Notes: a model not told the origin generated them from the sequence alone. A stretch of DNA of 64,000 bases from Heliopora coerulea (GCA_030142905.1 JASJOG010000188.1:587764-651763); one strand, 5' to 3'. Shown: positions 1 to 11,610, counted from the stretch's first letter. A program made the numbers and translations.

Positions 1-2
1 CC

Positions 3-501
3 CCAAGTGAATACAAAAAACGACATGACAGGGTAGGCCAATACATTCACTGGAAAATTTGCCAGCACTGTGGGAAAGAAGTGGGAAAAAACTGGTACGA
101 ACATCATCGTGACCCTGTGACAGATATAGGGAACATAACTATTCTTTGCGATTTTTCTGTCCACACGGACAGGACCATAGAGGCCAACAGACCAGATATT
201 GTCATAAAAGACAAAAATGGCAAACTCTGCTACTTGATAGACATGGCCGTACCAGCTGATTGTAATATAGCAGTAAAAATATGATAAGTTATCGAAATAC
301 AAAGACCTTGAAATAGAAATACAAAAGATGTGGGACATGAAAGTAAGCATCATACCAGTAGTGGTAGGGGCACTAGGTGTAATAAACAAAGAAACCGAAG
401 ATTTTACCAATAAAATACCTGGACAACCTTGCTTGAAAGAAATCAAAAAAATTGTTCTGACTAGCACTGCTCACATCTTACGCAGAACTCTATCTTTATA
501 A
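3..501 (+). pseudogene. 3' end of a non-LTR retrotransposon ORF2 (region after the reverse transcriptase)
   Basis: The plus strand is open from the window edge, with a Cys/His motif (CQHCG near 66) and WYEH, then a stretch ending in DIVIKDKNGKLCYLIDMAVP. This pattern is familiar from the C-terminal part of LINE ORF2 proteins of marine invertebrates. The frame stops at 282-284, but the next expected block (KYKDLEIEIQKMWDMK, then VIPVVVGALG-like sequence) continues in another frame to a stop at 499-501, so one frameshift breaks the gene. The reverse transcriptase itself would lie left of the window. A short further stretch (CLRCLGETWSDD) runs to about 640. The family match is from memory of the motif. 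Confidence 0.6.
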
Positions 502-649
502 GAAACAAATCTCCCGTACAAATACAATGATGTACGGGAAATTTCACTGCTGAGTAGAATGAACATCATAGCCATCTCCTGCCTGAGGTGTCTGGGTGAG
601 ACCTGGTCGGATGATGTGTATATACAGATATCAAAGGAATAATGATAAT

Positions 650-860
650 AATGACAACAGTGTTTTAGACCCGATAATGCACGTACTGCGAGTTTTTTAA
701 ATGTCTTATAAAATTCACCTCTTAATACGCTAATTTGAGAAAAAAATTTGTAAATTTGTTACTACGCCGAAAAAATTAACTTCTTCTTCAGCTATAAATG
801 CAGATGTGCCTTTATCACATTTAAAAATGTAAAACGGTTGTTTTCTTTTGTATTTTTCTC
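650..860 (+). repeat. dispersed repeat with CCCGATAA motif, copy 1
   Basis: This stretch (tttagacccgataatgcac, then gcgagttttttaaatgtctt, later tttcttttgtatttttctca) aligns by eye with 1283-1510 and partly with 10965-11140. No coding sequence is seen. The unit is probably a transposon terminus or MITE. Confidence 0.5.
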
Positions 861-879
861 ATGGATTCTTAGTGAATTT

Positions 880-920
880 TAAATATATATATATATATAT
901 ATATATAAGCCTAAAAATTA

Positions 921-953
<33 letters not shown>

Positions 954-1189
954 TGTAAATATTATAGTAATAAACGATATATAATAAATATTATATAATA
1001 AAGTATATAATATATATAAATATAATAAATAATATGTATATATATATATATATATATAATAAAAATAATAATATAAATATATTAATAATAACATAAAAAT
1101 AGAATAATAATAATATATAATATAATAAAGTATATAAAGTATATAATAAATATTATGGTAACATATTATAGTAAATATGTAAATATTGC

Positions 1190-1236
<47 letters not shown>

Positions 1237-1240
1237 TGTA
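880..1240. repeat. AT microsatellite cluster
   Basis: Several (TA)n runs (about 884-906, 926-955, 1037-1060, 1196-1232) sit in almost pure A/T sequence. There is no gene here. Confidence 0.95.
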
Positions 1241-1242
1241 AT

Positions 1243-1515
1243 ATTTAAAAACCGAGCAGGAGTGCTTTATCGGGATTTAAAACACGAGGCGATAGCGGAG
1301 TGTTGCAGATCCGATAAAGCACGAACTGTGCGAGTTTTTTAGATGTCTTCTTAAAGGAACCTCGTAGTACGCTAATTCGTAAAGAAAGTTCGCAAATTTA
1401 TCTTATGTAAGCCGAAAAAAATGAACTTCTTCACATACGAAGTCACATGTGTCTTTATCACTTATAAAGACCCGACACGGTTATGATTTTCTTTTGTATT
1501 TTCCTCATGAAGTAT
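1243..1515 (+). repeat. dispersed repeat with GTGCTTTATCGG hairpin, copy 2
   Basis: The sequence gtgctttatcggg (about 1262) is matched in inverted orientation by ccgataaagcac (about 1310), giving a stem about 12 bp long with a loop of about 40 nt. The rest matches 650-860. The two copies flank the AT-rich block. Confidence 0.5.
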
Positions 1516-1556
1516 TACTCTTTTCTGATAGGATCAGTCTTCTTATATTTCTCTCT

Positions 1557-1618
1557 CGCTAATGCCAGACTATTTCACTCGTCAAGGGTAGACCTCCAAC
1601 TGGGAAAGAGTTAACAAT
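1557..1618 (+). repeat. 65-bp dispersed motif, copy 1
   Basis: The core gctaatgccagac, then ctcgtcaagggtagacctcc, ending in gagttaa. This is the same unit found at eight other places on both strands of the window. Confidence 0.6.
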
Positions 1619-1675
1619 CTGAATTAGAACTTTCTCAATCAACTCTTTTCCAGCAGAATACGACTTCTATGATTT

Positions 1676-1741
1676 AACTCTGGCTAACGCAAGATGATTT
1701 TAATCGTTAAGGGGAGACATCGCGCCGGGAAGGGGTTAATT
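1676..1741 (+). repeat. 65-bp dispersed motif, copy 2
   Basis: The core ctctggctaacgcaagatga, then cgttaaggggagacatcgcg and ggggttaatt. It follows copy 1 after about 60 bases in the same orientation. Confidence 0.6.
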
Positions 1742-1776
1742 ATAAAAAAGCCAAATATTTATATTCACGCAAACAT

Positions 1777-1951
1777 GTTTGGCGATTTAGGAACACCGAT
1801 AAATTGGCCTCCAGAGCATCTTAAACAGAAAAAGTTTGATCCACGTAAAGAAACTACGTGGGCTTTGGGAAGTGTGCTCTTTGCTCTGGTAAATGGTTGC
1901 AGACCTTATGCAGGGATATCTCATGCCTTGAGTTGTCCACTGATGTTCTAA
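1777..1951 (+). pseudogene. protein-kinase-like fragment
   Basis: The open frame contains GDLGTPINWPPEHL, then ETTWALGSVLFALVNG and CRPYAG. The order resembles the activation-segment APE/PPE motif followed by the 'DVWSLGVVLYELVTGxxPF' block of a kinase C-lobe, PIM-like in flavour. Catalytic HRD and DFG motifs are not visible upstream: the frame begins in the 65-bp repeat. The fragment is short and could be a retro-fragment or an isolated exon. The match was judged by eye only, so the kinase call is tentative. Confidence 0.35.
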
Positions 1952-1984
1952 AGTAAATGGTTTGAACCTGGGATAATCGTGACA

Positions 1985-2123
1985 TGTTTGTGGAAGTTGA
2001 TCGTCCAGGCAAGTGTAGTCTTGAGAAAGACTGTTGGTGGAAGTGACTGTCGAAACGTCAGTCACTTCAACCAACAGTCTTTCTCAAGACTACACTAACC
2101 TGGACGATCAACTTCCACAAACA
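1985..2123. repeat. near-perfect long inverted repeat (hairpin)
   Basis: The left arm (tgtttgtggaagttgatcgt onward) pairs with the right arm ending in acgatcaacttccacaaaca. Arms are about 65 bp with few mismatches, and the loop is about 8 nt near 2054. A related single-armed copy lies at 7208-7345. Confidence 0.85.
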
Positions 2124-2159
2124 TACCACTGATGTTCTATAAGGACGTTTCACCAGGTC

Positions 2160-2989
2160 GGTATTAACTTATTAATAATAAAAATAATAATAAACTGGAG
2201 TAGGACAAGGACAACTTCAGCCTACTACGGAAATGTGAACGCTCCCTCCACCGACGTCAGGGGTGGCACCTTTGGCATGTGCCAGCAACCACTAAGCCAA
2301 GGGTGGATAAGACTCTTTAGCTTTGGATGGCAGCTTATCTAAGAGAAGAAAACTCCGAAATAAAACCAGACATAGGTAGGCAGGACATTGAAATCGAAGC
2401 CAGATTGCCCAAGGACCAGAAGACAATCTGTACAGCAGGCTAATGCCCCTGACCTTGGTTGGTTGCGGATAAAACAGCCTTAAATGCTGAAACAGATAAG
2501 CACTAATCTAAGAATAAAACAATGTTCAGATTTCACTCTTGCAGTAGCACATTTAAACTCACCTTAAAAGGTTGGAAGTTGAGCTTCGCCTAATATTTTC
2601 AGGAACTTTTCTCTACTCCTCGCAGGTACGAAACGTCTGAAAAGAAGAAATAAATATTGGTGGGCGCTTACGATCTAATGCGCTTTACTCCGTGTGGACG
2701 TTCTACTTCACTTAATAAGATTGAGTTTAATGCAGTGTGCTTGGGCCTGTGCCTTTTTCAATGTTACAGGGTCGTTGTCCAGAGACTTTTCGTTGCCTCC
2801 AGCGCCATTAGTGTTGCGGCCAGTGCCTTTCCCGTTGCGTCTGGCACCCTTTATGTCAACGGCAGTGCTCCTGAACAGGCTCCAATCGATTGGTCGTTAA
2901 TTGACCGAACACCTTCCGTTTTCGCTGTGTGGTCGCTAATATGTAAATTGTCTGGTAGAATTTCATCCTGAGCGCCAATATTTAGCCAA
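2160..2989. other. no gene recognised
   Basis: Short open frames on both strands look non-coding. Part of this interval may be the decayed far end of the DIRS-like element to the right, but no motif supports that. Confidence 0.5.
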
Positions 2990-5071
2990 GGAACCTGTTT
3001 GAACCTAGAAGTACATCAGTGGTCCTTCCGTGTGTTAACGCTTCCATGCCTTGCAATACTTGGTAGTCGATAATGAAATAAGCCAAACGCTTGGAAATAA
3101 ATGGCCAGAAATATCATGAGGGCCAATACGAAACTACTACAACATAGAGCAAGTGCCTTTTGTTTATGGAGGTAGTGTAAGGCTCTGGTGATAAGGGTGA
3201 CGGGGGGAACCACGAGGCAACTTTCTCCCGTCAAGTATTGTACGAAAAAGTAGACCTCCGGCGCACCCCGGTTTCCTATGCCATGAATCGTGCTGTTTTT
3301 GTGATGATATAATTCGCAAAGCAATCTACGGTGTGTGTGTCGCATGCGCGTTGCAAAGTGTTGAAACATACGGAGGTGATTTGTCCTACTTTTAGTTAGA
3401 TAAGGCGACTTATGAAATCGGCTCTTTCGATTTCAGTACATGGGATCTACTCGACTTCGAGCCCAATTCTGTGTTCCAAATATAACTGGTAAATTCTTAA
3501 GGCAATACAGTGTAAATCTTTCTTCATACTACCGACTTTGGCGATGCTGCGTGCGGCTTGACTGTCGGTAAACCACTTAACGTATGATTGTTGAAGTATA
3601 GGCAAAAATGACTTCAGTGCGTATTCGACTGCGGACAACTCTCTCCAAGTGCCTCTGTCTGCGCTTGTAATTGTCCCGTAATTGTCTACGACATATGTGA
3701 TCGCCATTTAAGTTCATATGCGCCCCGCAACCTGATGTGTTGGCGTCTGAATAAACAACGTAATGCGAATAGGTATGGTTGTGGCTGATATCCCCTAATT
3801 TCGCTCGTTCCAAACTATCCCTCCAGAAGTAAATCTCCCTGATACTGTATTCGTCTAAAGTAAATTTTGAGTCCCAGTCTTTTGCTGCCGCTATTGACAT
3901 ACTGCAGTGCCTAGTCATGGGGCAATTGTTTCGCGTGATTGGGCTAGTGGAGATTGTTTTGCCCGTAAGGTGAGGCTAGTTCTCTTGCCGAAACAGTAAA
4001 CTAGTGGTCAATTAGCCGCTGAATTGTTTAGAAAACATGACTGATCCTGCTTTCCGTAATCAGGATGGTGCCGTTGGTAGAACTCCACACTAACCCTAAC
4101 TAAACGATCTTTATAAGGCCCCCGTTTTTTAGGTTTGATCTGATGTTGTTTGATAGTTTTAGACAATCGTTACAATTTCTTTTTGTTAACCACCCGTCAT
4201 CCAGGCAAAGGACTACGTTCGCCCCTTGAAATCCCCAGTACTTTTCGAGAGGCTTCAGGCATTTTGTAAATATGTAAGGCGCCGTGGATAACCCAAAGTG
4301 AAGGACGGTAAAGATATAATAGCTAAAGCTTGGCTCGTGGTTCCATTTTCAAGCAAATCCTAGAAACGTTTGGTAATCGGTGTGAATATCAATGTGGTCA
4401 TAACCGCTTTTCATAATGAAGGAGATCATATATGATCCTTTTTGGAAATAGAACAGTGCTATTTTCTAGTTCTCGTACTTGATTTTACCTCTTCTTACGC
4501 ATTTGTTGATGTGTCTGAAGTCTGCAGTCAGCCTCATTTCCCCCGTTCGGTTGTACTGACACTGACAGATGATTGGTGACGTAGGTGGTGTGTTGATTTC
4601 TAGGACTCTGTCTGAATCTAATAGTTTGGAAATGGCCTGTTAGACGAATTCGATGTGAAGTAAGGCTGATTTATTGTTTCTTTGCGTATTCGATGGAAGG
4701 GTTTGTAAGAAGGGGATCTTGTATCCTTCCTGAATTACTGAAAGGACAAATTTAGGCGCCCCAAAACGTTTTCAAAATCCAATGTTACTTTTAAGACTGC
4801 CATTTACTTTAGCTGATACAGGCTGTAATTCACGCTCATAATCTTCATATACCTCAGAAATGTACTGGAGTAAGCTGTCGTTGGGTTCTTCACTTTCGAG
4901 TAGATTCTCCTTCGCTAGTATATCCTCTTGCTCCTCCTCCTGGTCTATTATAATAGGTGGGGTTTGAAAAGGCCAGTCCACTGCGGTTTGGTTGGTAATT
5001 AACTGGTCACGGTGATCTGCAGTATTTAGCCCAGTGTCAGAGACGTTGGCATCTATGACATCGTTGTTCAT
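2990..5071 (-). pseudogene. decayed DIRS-like retrotransposon RT / RNase H
   Basis: Read from 5071 downward, an acidic leader (99 residues, 4772-5071) is followed, across many frame changes, by recognisable reverse-transcriptase blocks: INTPPTSPIICQ and GEMRLTADFRHINK (about 4610-4500), YDHIDIHTDYQ-like sequence (about 4390), FGLSTAPYIFTK and LCLDDG (about 4290-4200). A DIRS-type RNase H follows: YSDANTSGCGAHMNLNG (about 3750), TWRELSAVEYALKSFLP (about 3640), WFTDSQAARSIAKVGS (about 3560). Downstream, CLVVPPVTLITRALHYL (about 3200) fits the segment usually found after RNase H. Known DIRS elements also carry a tyrosine recombinase; I cannot find one here. Numerous stops and shifts make this inactive. 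Confidence 0.7.
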
Positions 5072-5547
5072 TGGAACTAAACTCTGTACGGCCTAACTGT
5101 CGGAGTAAAACGCAGTATCAGAGCTTAGAGGGCAAATATGTCGGTTCGGCGTTGCGATCGATCGGGGTGGGTGGGAGGGTGGGTTGGTAACCACCTGCCT
5201 TGGATTGGTATACGTGAGAGAATGCCAGAATGTCTGGCTTCGCATTTAAATAATGATGATGGTCCAATAGAAAATAGGGGTGTGGTCCTTTGTGGCAAAA
5301 AATGCAGATTCTTTAAGATCGCAAGGAAATGCAAACTGGCTTGCATACCAGCGGAAACTACATTGTCTATCAGTCTGCCTGCCTGCCTACCATGCGAGTC
5401 TAGGTACCAGGCACGCGGGGTATGTGCACGTCTTGTTTTATACTTGATTCTAGTCTGAGTCACTACGCGACGGTAAAGACATAAAAACTAATTAGTCTAA
5501 TTTGCAAAATTAGTCATCCATAGGAGATATTTTGACTTAAAAATTAC

Positions 5548-6209
5548 CAGTGAGCTCGATTTCCATATCTGGAATGGTAACTCCCAATCATTCGCACAGG
5601 CAAAACGTGAAGTCAAGAAGGCCGCCCTAGGAGAGAATTTTGTAGGTCAGTTTCAGTCCTCTTTGAGGTCTTGTACGTCAGTTCCAGTCCTTCGCAAGAC
5701 TTTATTCTTTAGTTTTTGTTTGGTTCGGCTTTGAAAACATTCACAACCATGGAAAAAGTATTCAGACGAAATATTACTGGACCAGTTTTACATATTCGAA
5801 TATTTTAAAGCATTCATTTTACATGTCAATACGTTTAGAATAAGAATTGTACTAAATTGCGCGATAATGGTAAACTAACCGTAAAAATAAGGCGAGCAAT
5901 TGATAGTTTGCTAAAGTAATCTTTCGAAACCGTTTTATTAGGTGTCTCGTCAGTTTGGAAATTTATTTTGGTGAAAATATATAACCTGTAACTCGGTTTG
6001 ACTTTGTCGAAATATATTTGAAATTCTTAAACTCATTTGTCTTTTGAAGACATGTTTAGTGTGTATTTTCAAAGAAAACTCTTCAGAAAATATAAAAGGC
6101 CGCGTACGAGACTAAAACTGACATACAAAATTGGCCTTCATGGGCGGCCATCTTGGCTTCACATTTCATTGGCCAGTTAGCATTCCAGATATGGAAATCG
6201 AGTTCACTG
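5548..6209. mobile_element. 662-bp hAT-type MITE
   Basis: The terminal inverted repeat begins CAGTGAGCTCGATTTCC on the left (5548). The mirror image ends GGAAATCGAGTTCACTG on the right (6209); about 33 of 35 bases match, continuing through TATCTGGAATG. The flanks aaaattac (5540-5547) and caaattac (6210-6217) form an imperfect 8-bp target duplication (7 of 8). CAGTG ends and an 8-bp duplication are typical of hAT elements. No transposase frame lies inside. Confidence 0.7.
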
Positions 6210-7207
6210 CAAATTACTAATTCCTAATCATGAAGTCGACCTTGCGCAAACATCGAAACAAAAAATGCTTTCAACTTGTAACGCTATCACCTAACATCCA
6301 AACAAAAAAACAGTGTAATAATTTGTTGAGTCAATTTAAATCAGCGTGATGTTTTGTACAAGCCTGCATTTCACGAAATTGGCTTCTTTACAATAGTAAC
6401 ACGTTTCCTGGACATGAAATTGTTCCAGTTTTCTTTTCTTCCTGGAAAAAGGAATCAAAATCCGCGTTATATTACAGTAAATATGATGAACTCACAGCAA
6501 CCAGTTACAGGTGTAACGACTACACGTAGCAGTGGTATTAAAACACTTCAAAATTGACGATCCTGTTGGTTTTCGTTTCAATATTTCGCTGTGTGTTACA
6601 GCTGAGTTATCTTTAAAAAACACGAGTTATAAGTGCAAAGTATTTTCACTTACAGTTTATCTTTGAGAGATACTATGTGATTGATAGAAATGAACTCAAC
6701 GTCCTCAATGAGCACTCGTACGTTTGCCATAGTATCCGATACGAGAAGTAGTAACTGTTAAAAAACGACAGTGAGAAGACAGGTTTGTAATTTTGTAATA
6801 TAAAGGAAGCACGCACTCCAAGATTCCAATCGCAAGGCATTGAATATAACCTTAAACCAAACGTCATCAAGTCCTACATCAATACACAATAAATGCTCTC
6901 GTCGACGGCTTGCATGGCTCAGTTGGCAGAACACTGCACTAAGTTCGCAGCTAGTCCCAGTTCGCTTTTAAGAGCCGCTTACACGAGCGATTTTGCACCG
7001 TGCGATTGTCATCCTGGAGTATGTAATAAACTCATGATAGTCTATGAAGCAAGATATCCGCTTATGACTCGCTGCAGTTTGTCTTCAACGCTTTCGTCAG
7101 TCAAACACATACTCCAAGATGTCAATCGTAAGGCACAAAATCGCACGTGTAAACAGCCCTTTACGGTGTATGATTCCGACGCTCGTAACTTTACTTTCAT
7201 TTAGTAA
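6210..7207. other. no gene recognised; weak tRNA-like stretch
   Basis: A tRNA-like A-box region (catggctcagttggcagaac, about 6913-6932) suggests an old SINE fragment near 6905-6985. The rest holds only short, unconvincing frames. Confidence 0.4.
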
Positions 7208-7345
7208 AGTCTCTATAAAGTAAATGATTTGAGCCCGCGAGAATCAGCATTGTTGGTGAAAGTTGGTCGTCCAAGTTAGAGTAGTCTTGTGAGAGACTGC
7301 GGCGCTTGTAGTGACTTACGTTTCAACGTCCTCAGTGGAAATCTT
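7208..7345 (+). repeat. single-arm relative of the 1985-2123 hairpin
   Basis: The order taaagtaaatgatttgagcc, gaaagttggtcgtccaagtt, agtagtcttgtgagagactg and a TTTCAACGTC block matches 1945-2060. Only one arm is present here. Confidence 0.5.
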
Positions 7346-7985
7346 CCAAATCTGATGAACTCTTTCTTAACACTACTCTGTTAATCAGGGTTCTGCCCAT
7401 TGTTGGCAGTACTGGGCGCTAGTTCCCGGTACTCAGCAGTGTCGCCCGGGATTCACACCAAAGTGGACCCTTCCTCTCGGCACTCAAAAAGTATCAAATA
7501 TGTGACAAGAAAACTTCAAGGGATCTTCTTCTCTTTTTTACTTAAGCAGTATTGACAATCATTAGGTAAAATTTAGAATCATAATGTGCACACTATCAGG
7601 GACCGGTGATTCGGTGAAATATGATACTCATTTATTTTAAACCAAAATTGCAAGAGTTGTTTGGGGGCATGAACCCAGGCCCGCAGGTATCCGGCACCCA
7701 GATGGTCCGGGGTAGAACCCTGATGGATTGAGTTCAATCGTTCAAATTCATATGCAAATGTAAAAGATTTTCACTAATTTGCTTTCACTTAAGTTCTCCT
7801 ATGGCCCAAGCATTAATTCAAGTTACCACAAGTCGATTCGAGTTGATTTTTAATGACTTAAATTCTCGTTTTGTTACGGAATCAATACCGCACTTACCTG
7901 TGGCAAACTATCGCGAGAGGGAAACATTTCCAAGAAATTACAGCGTGAAAATGTCTCTTCAATGAGCTGATGACTAAGTTTTGCA

Positions 7986-8312
7986 ATGAGGCTATTACTG
8001 TCTAAAGTGATTGCGTACATTAGTTTCAGTTTAGAACGCAACACCAGCGATAGCACGATGGAAAGAATTGCAGATGATCAAGATGACCGCAATAAGCATG
8101 TTATTAAGACCTTTCAAGCTTTCAAAGGGACTGTGTATAAATACTACGGTGTATGCAAGGGTATAAGTTCACTGAACGAGTCAAATTTACTTAAATTTAC
8201 TGCGACAGACGGGATGAGTGAACGTGGCAATCGAATGTTTACAGAGAGAGTGGGGTCAATGCTTGCTATTATTGAAAAAGCTTACACAACTCGAGATCAA
8301 TGCCAACATTAG
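7986..8312 (+). other. open reading frame, 108 codons, not recognised
   Basis: A frame with balanced, charged composition in its second half (about 85 residues from the internal Met at 8058). No motif, signal peptide or membrane segment is seen, no splice context is evident, and the next feature is a SINE. It could be an isolated exon or chance. Confidence 0.2.
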
Positions 8313-8330
8313 TTATTGGCAGTAGTAGTT

Positions 8331-8580
8331 TGGAGGTTGATGACATAGTGGTAGTGCATATCTTTCACCACTGTGACTAGGGTTCCATTCCGGCCTCATG
8401 CAGTTATCTCATTAACATTTTCTTGGTCACATGTCAGAAGAATGTTGTCTTGTTTTACTCTACCAAGAATCGCAGGTTTTCTCCGGGGACTTCGGTTTGT
8501 TCATGTAGTAACACTAGAAGCACCAGGGGTGGCCTTTACTAGACCTCTAGGGAGAACAGTTTAGGGAGCTGTTAGGGTTC
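8331..8580 (+). mobile_element. tRNA-derived SINE family B, copy 1
   Basis: A pol III A-box-like start (gacatagtggtagtgcat) and a B-box-like block (agggttccattccggcctca) precede a body containing tcagaagaatgttgtct, gttttctccgg and aggggtggcctttactaga. The same order recurs at 19270-19512. Confidence 0.65.
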
Positions 8581-8948
8581 ATCAAGCGGAAATAAAGTCA
8601 CTGTTAAGCGAGAAAAGACCTGGATATTTAAACGCCAAGTACAGCAAAGTAAAATTTTGGCCCTTGGGGTAACCCAAGTAGTAACATTTTGCATTTTAGT
8701 CCCTCCTGAGACTGATTCTGACGCATTCTAAGATGTTTTGTGAAATCTTTCGGGCAATAATGTAATTAGTCGAGCAACATCTGCGAGGTACAGCCCCCAG
8801 AGTTTAACTTTAATCATGCCCCCGATTGTTGATTTTTTCAACACAGTCAGACGTTAATACTTGAGAAATTAAACAATTTTAAAAATCCCACAATACACCT
8901 GAGAAAAACAAATATATAATCGAACATATAAAACTACTGAGATATATA

Positions 8949-9155
8949 TTTTGGAAATGTGGGAGCTTGCAGATATCTTGAATGAAGATAAACGTTCGTC
9001 AAGCTCTATCATCAGAAAAACGATTCTTGAGCCCCAGACGGGGATCGAACCAGCAACTATCTTATGACCAGTGAGACGCTCAAACCATTAAGCTACCAAG
9101 ACTCAGATAGTGAGCTAAGCTGCAAGTTTGACATATGTGCGACGTGAGCGGAAGC
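8949..9155 (-). mobile_element. tRNA-derived SINE family A, copy 1
   Basis: On the minus strand: a tRNA-like head (gtcttggtagcttaatggtt, then gttcgatccccgtctggg) followed by a tail with a cagaa/ttctga stem, gacgaacgttta and gcaagctcccacatttcc. The head gives A- and B-box-like promoter elements. Confidence 0.7.
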
Positions 9156-9193
9156 TGCTATATGTTATTAATATTGCTATGGATTAGATAAAT

Positions 9194-9400
9194 ATTCTGG
9201 AAATGTGGGAGCTTGCAGATGTCTTGAATGATAGATGAACGTTCGTCAACTTCTATCCTCAGAAAAACGATTTCTGAGCTCCAGCGGGGATTGAACCCGC
9301 AATCTTCGGACGACCGATGAGACGCTCTAACAATTGAGCTACCGAGACAGATGGTGAGCTAAGATGCACGTTCGTCATAAGTGCAACCTGAGCGGAGGCC
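9194..9400 (-). mobile_element. tRNA-derived SINE family A, copy 2
   Basis: Tandem neighbour of copy 1 in the same orientation: the head gtagctcaattgttagagcg and gggttcaatccccgctgg, then the same tail with gacgaacgttcatctatcat. The two copies are about 40 bases apart. Confidence 0.7.
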
Positions 9401-9675
9401 TAGGGATCTCGGTGCTTTCAACGACTACAATCCTGGCCAAAAATACCTGTGACAGCGTGGCACGTGTCTCCCTGCTAACCATACTAAAGACAAAAGAGGA
9501 AATATCGCTCGCTCCCTCTTTCCTTCCTCCCCTTCATCCCCTCCATCAATGTTGCTTCATACCACCATGTCAGATGATGCTCGCTGCATGGGCCACATGC
9601 AAAGCAAAAAGTTGACAAAAAACTCGCAACGTTGAAGGAGGGAAGTGAAAAGCGTAATCGTACTATCTATTCTAA

Positions 9676-9750
9676 CTCTTTCGAGACGGGAGGTGCCCCT
9701 TTGACGAGCAAAATCGTCTAGCGTTAGCCAGAGTAAAATGATAGATATCT
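9676..9750 (-). repeat. 65-bp dispersed motif, copy 3
   Basis: Minus-strand copy: ttactctggctaacgctaga, then tttgctcgtcaaaggggcac and ctcccgtctcgaaagagtta. Confidence 0.6.
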
Positions 9751-10964
9751 TACGCCGTCGGCAAAGAGTTGAAGTGTTGTTCCAATATTTTTGGCCAGGA
9801 TTATAGTTTTTTTCCATTCGTCACTGAATCCCACAGTTGAGTCGTACAAACGATGATTTCAGCCAAACAAACAGCACATTTTCAGAATATTTCGCGAGAA
9901 AAAAAGGAAACTACTGGAAAGAACTCATTCCCATATTCTCTTCTACAGAGACCGTACCATCAGTACTTTTTTCGACGTGTTGTAGGAATGCGGTATCGCC
10001 CCAAAACGCAACAAATTCTGCGTCAGAAGTCATAAATTCCAAAATTTCCAGGAGGGAGGGGATTCAAAATTTGTAACATTAATACTTCCTTCTGGCAAAC
10101 TTTAAAAAACGCAAAATGCCATGAAACATACCACATGATAGACGCCTATAAAACTTGGATGAATTGTTATTTTTCTATTCATGTTACTCTTTTAAAGAGC
10201 AAAACACAAACCAAACAACGTCATCTTGTTTGCTTGATATTTAAGTTATCACAGCTCACCGTCGTCTTAGTCTTGTCTTGTTTATAAAGTGAATATCAAG
10301 CAAAGATGATGACATTCTTCGGTTTACGTTTTATTATTTAGTTTTTGAAATTCTGAGCTGGTAATAGTAAATAGTCTTTTCTCTTGGTAAAATCGACTGG
10401 AACTTTTTTACTTGTGTTCACATAAGGAAAGTTAAACAGAATTTGGACTGCACACTGTGAGTACAAAGTCAGCCTTCTCTCAGATCACCTCAAACGGGTG
10501 GTCAAACCATTCCAAATTTTAGTCCGATTGCGTTTACAAGTGGATTTCCAGTTGAAATCCAGTCCAAGGCTGAAGATAGCATGCAGATGTGAACGCACCT
10601 TCGCATTACTAGCTGTACAATCACAATACCTGACAAACAAGAAGTGAGACTAATGTGTTTGGTTCTTGAGCTTGGTTGCCAACTGCATTCTACAGTAATC
10701 AAAAAAAAAAGTCAAAGAAGGAACATGAAAAGTGGCTTGTCATAACACATTTATATTAGAAGCTTTGTCCTGTTATAGCTGGAAAAGTCACAAGAGAAAA
10801 TGTCATGACGGCTATACCACCATTTTGATAATTTTGCCTCCTTATTTACAGGTTTCTTAAAAAAACCCAAATGTAATTATTCACGAGGAAAACAGTAAGG
10901 AAAATCGTAACCATATCGTGATTTTAAATGTGAGAAAAACGTGTTCACTTTTCTCCTCAAATTT

Positions 10965-11140
10965 TCTCGGCTTAGAAAACATAAATTTTCTAAATTTCTT
11001 CGAGAATTAGCGTATTAATGAGTTCGTTTCCGAATCATTTAATAAACTCGCAATATCTGCTTTATCGAATCTAAAACACTCGGCTATCGTCTCGTGTCTT
11101 GAGCCCGATAAAGCACTGCTGGTCAGTTTTTAAATATGAC
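10965..11140 (-). repeat. dispersed repeat with GTGCTTTATCGG motif, copy 3
   Basis: On the minus strand it reads accagcagtgctttatcggg, then gacgatagccgagtgtttta and cgataaagcagatattgcga, matching 1250-1330 in order and spacing. Confidence 0.5.
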
Positions 11141-11439
11141 CTAAAATCAGACATCACTCCCTCACAATAACAATTACAGCTTAATGTTATAGTATAAATG
11201 TCTTACGAATCCTCAAAAGAGACGTCCAGGTCAAACGTTTGGCAAAGAAATGTGAATTTCATGGAAGTTGCGTCTTGTTTCTCCAATATCCATTCCTGCA
11301 AACTGTTGTTTTTCGCAAGAAACACGATAAACGTCAATAATACTCCCCAGACCTAAACTGTTAAAACTGTTTGTTTCGCAAAACATAAAACAAATCTCGC
11401 GTCCCGGTGAAATCCCTTGTAATATTTGTCAACGTTTGC

Positions 11440-11610
11440 ATGAGAAAAGGACAACCCTTCCCAAGCGGAATCTCACTATTGACAACCCTAGATCTCGCCT
11501 AGGAGGGCTGGAAATTCCAGCCTTGCTGGAAGGGCCAGAAAATTCCCATGTAAAGGAGGAGTGAAATTCAGCCCTCTTATTAGGGCCCAGGCCTACCAAG
11601 AGAGCTGGCT
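11440..11610. repeat. GGGCTG/CAGCCC-rich internal repeats
   Basis: Inverted pieces gctggaaattccagcc and ggaagggccagaaaattcc recur around here, and ccttcccaagcggaatctca resembles the end of the 16.2-16.5 kb repeat. No coding signal. Confidence 0.35.

Larger units (their letters stand above)
9401..11400. other. no gene recognised; contains repeats at 9676-9750 and 10965-11140
   Basis: Only short frames lie here; several arise from the 65-bp motif. Stretches such as 9837-10076 and 10502-10702 have no recognisable product. Confidence 0.5.

Noticed and set aside
2657..2971. 104-codon plus-strand frame with hydrophobic stretches as a membrane protein
   Set aside because: No consistent start context; it lies at the decayed end of the DIRS-like element and alternates with another overlapping frame.
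5125..5463. Overlapping 106-112 codon frames on both strands
   Set aside because: Low-complexity composition (Trp/Gly and Arg/Pro-rich) with no motif and no splice context.
8949..9400. Functional tRNA genes at the SINE-A heads
   Set aside because: The anticodon and acceptor stems do not form properly and every head carries the same SINE tail.
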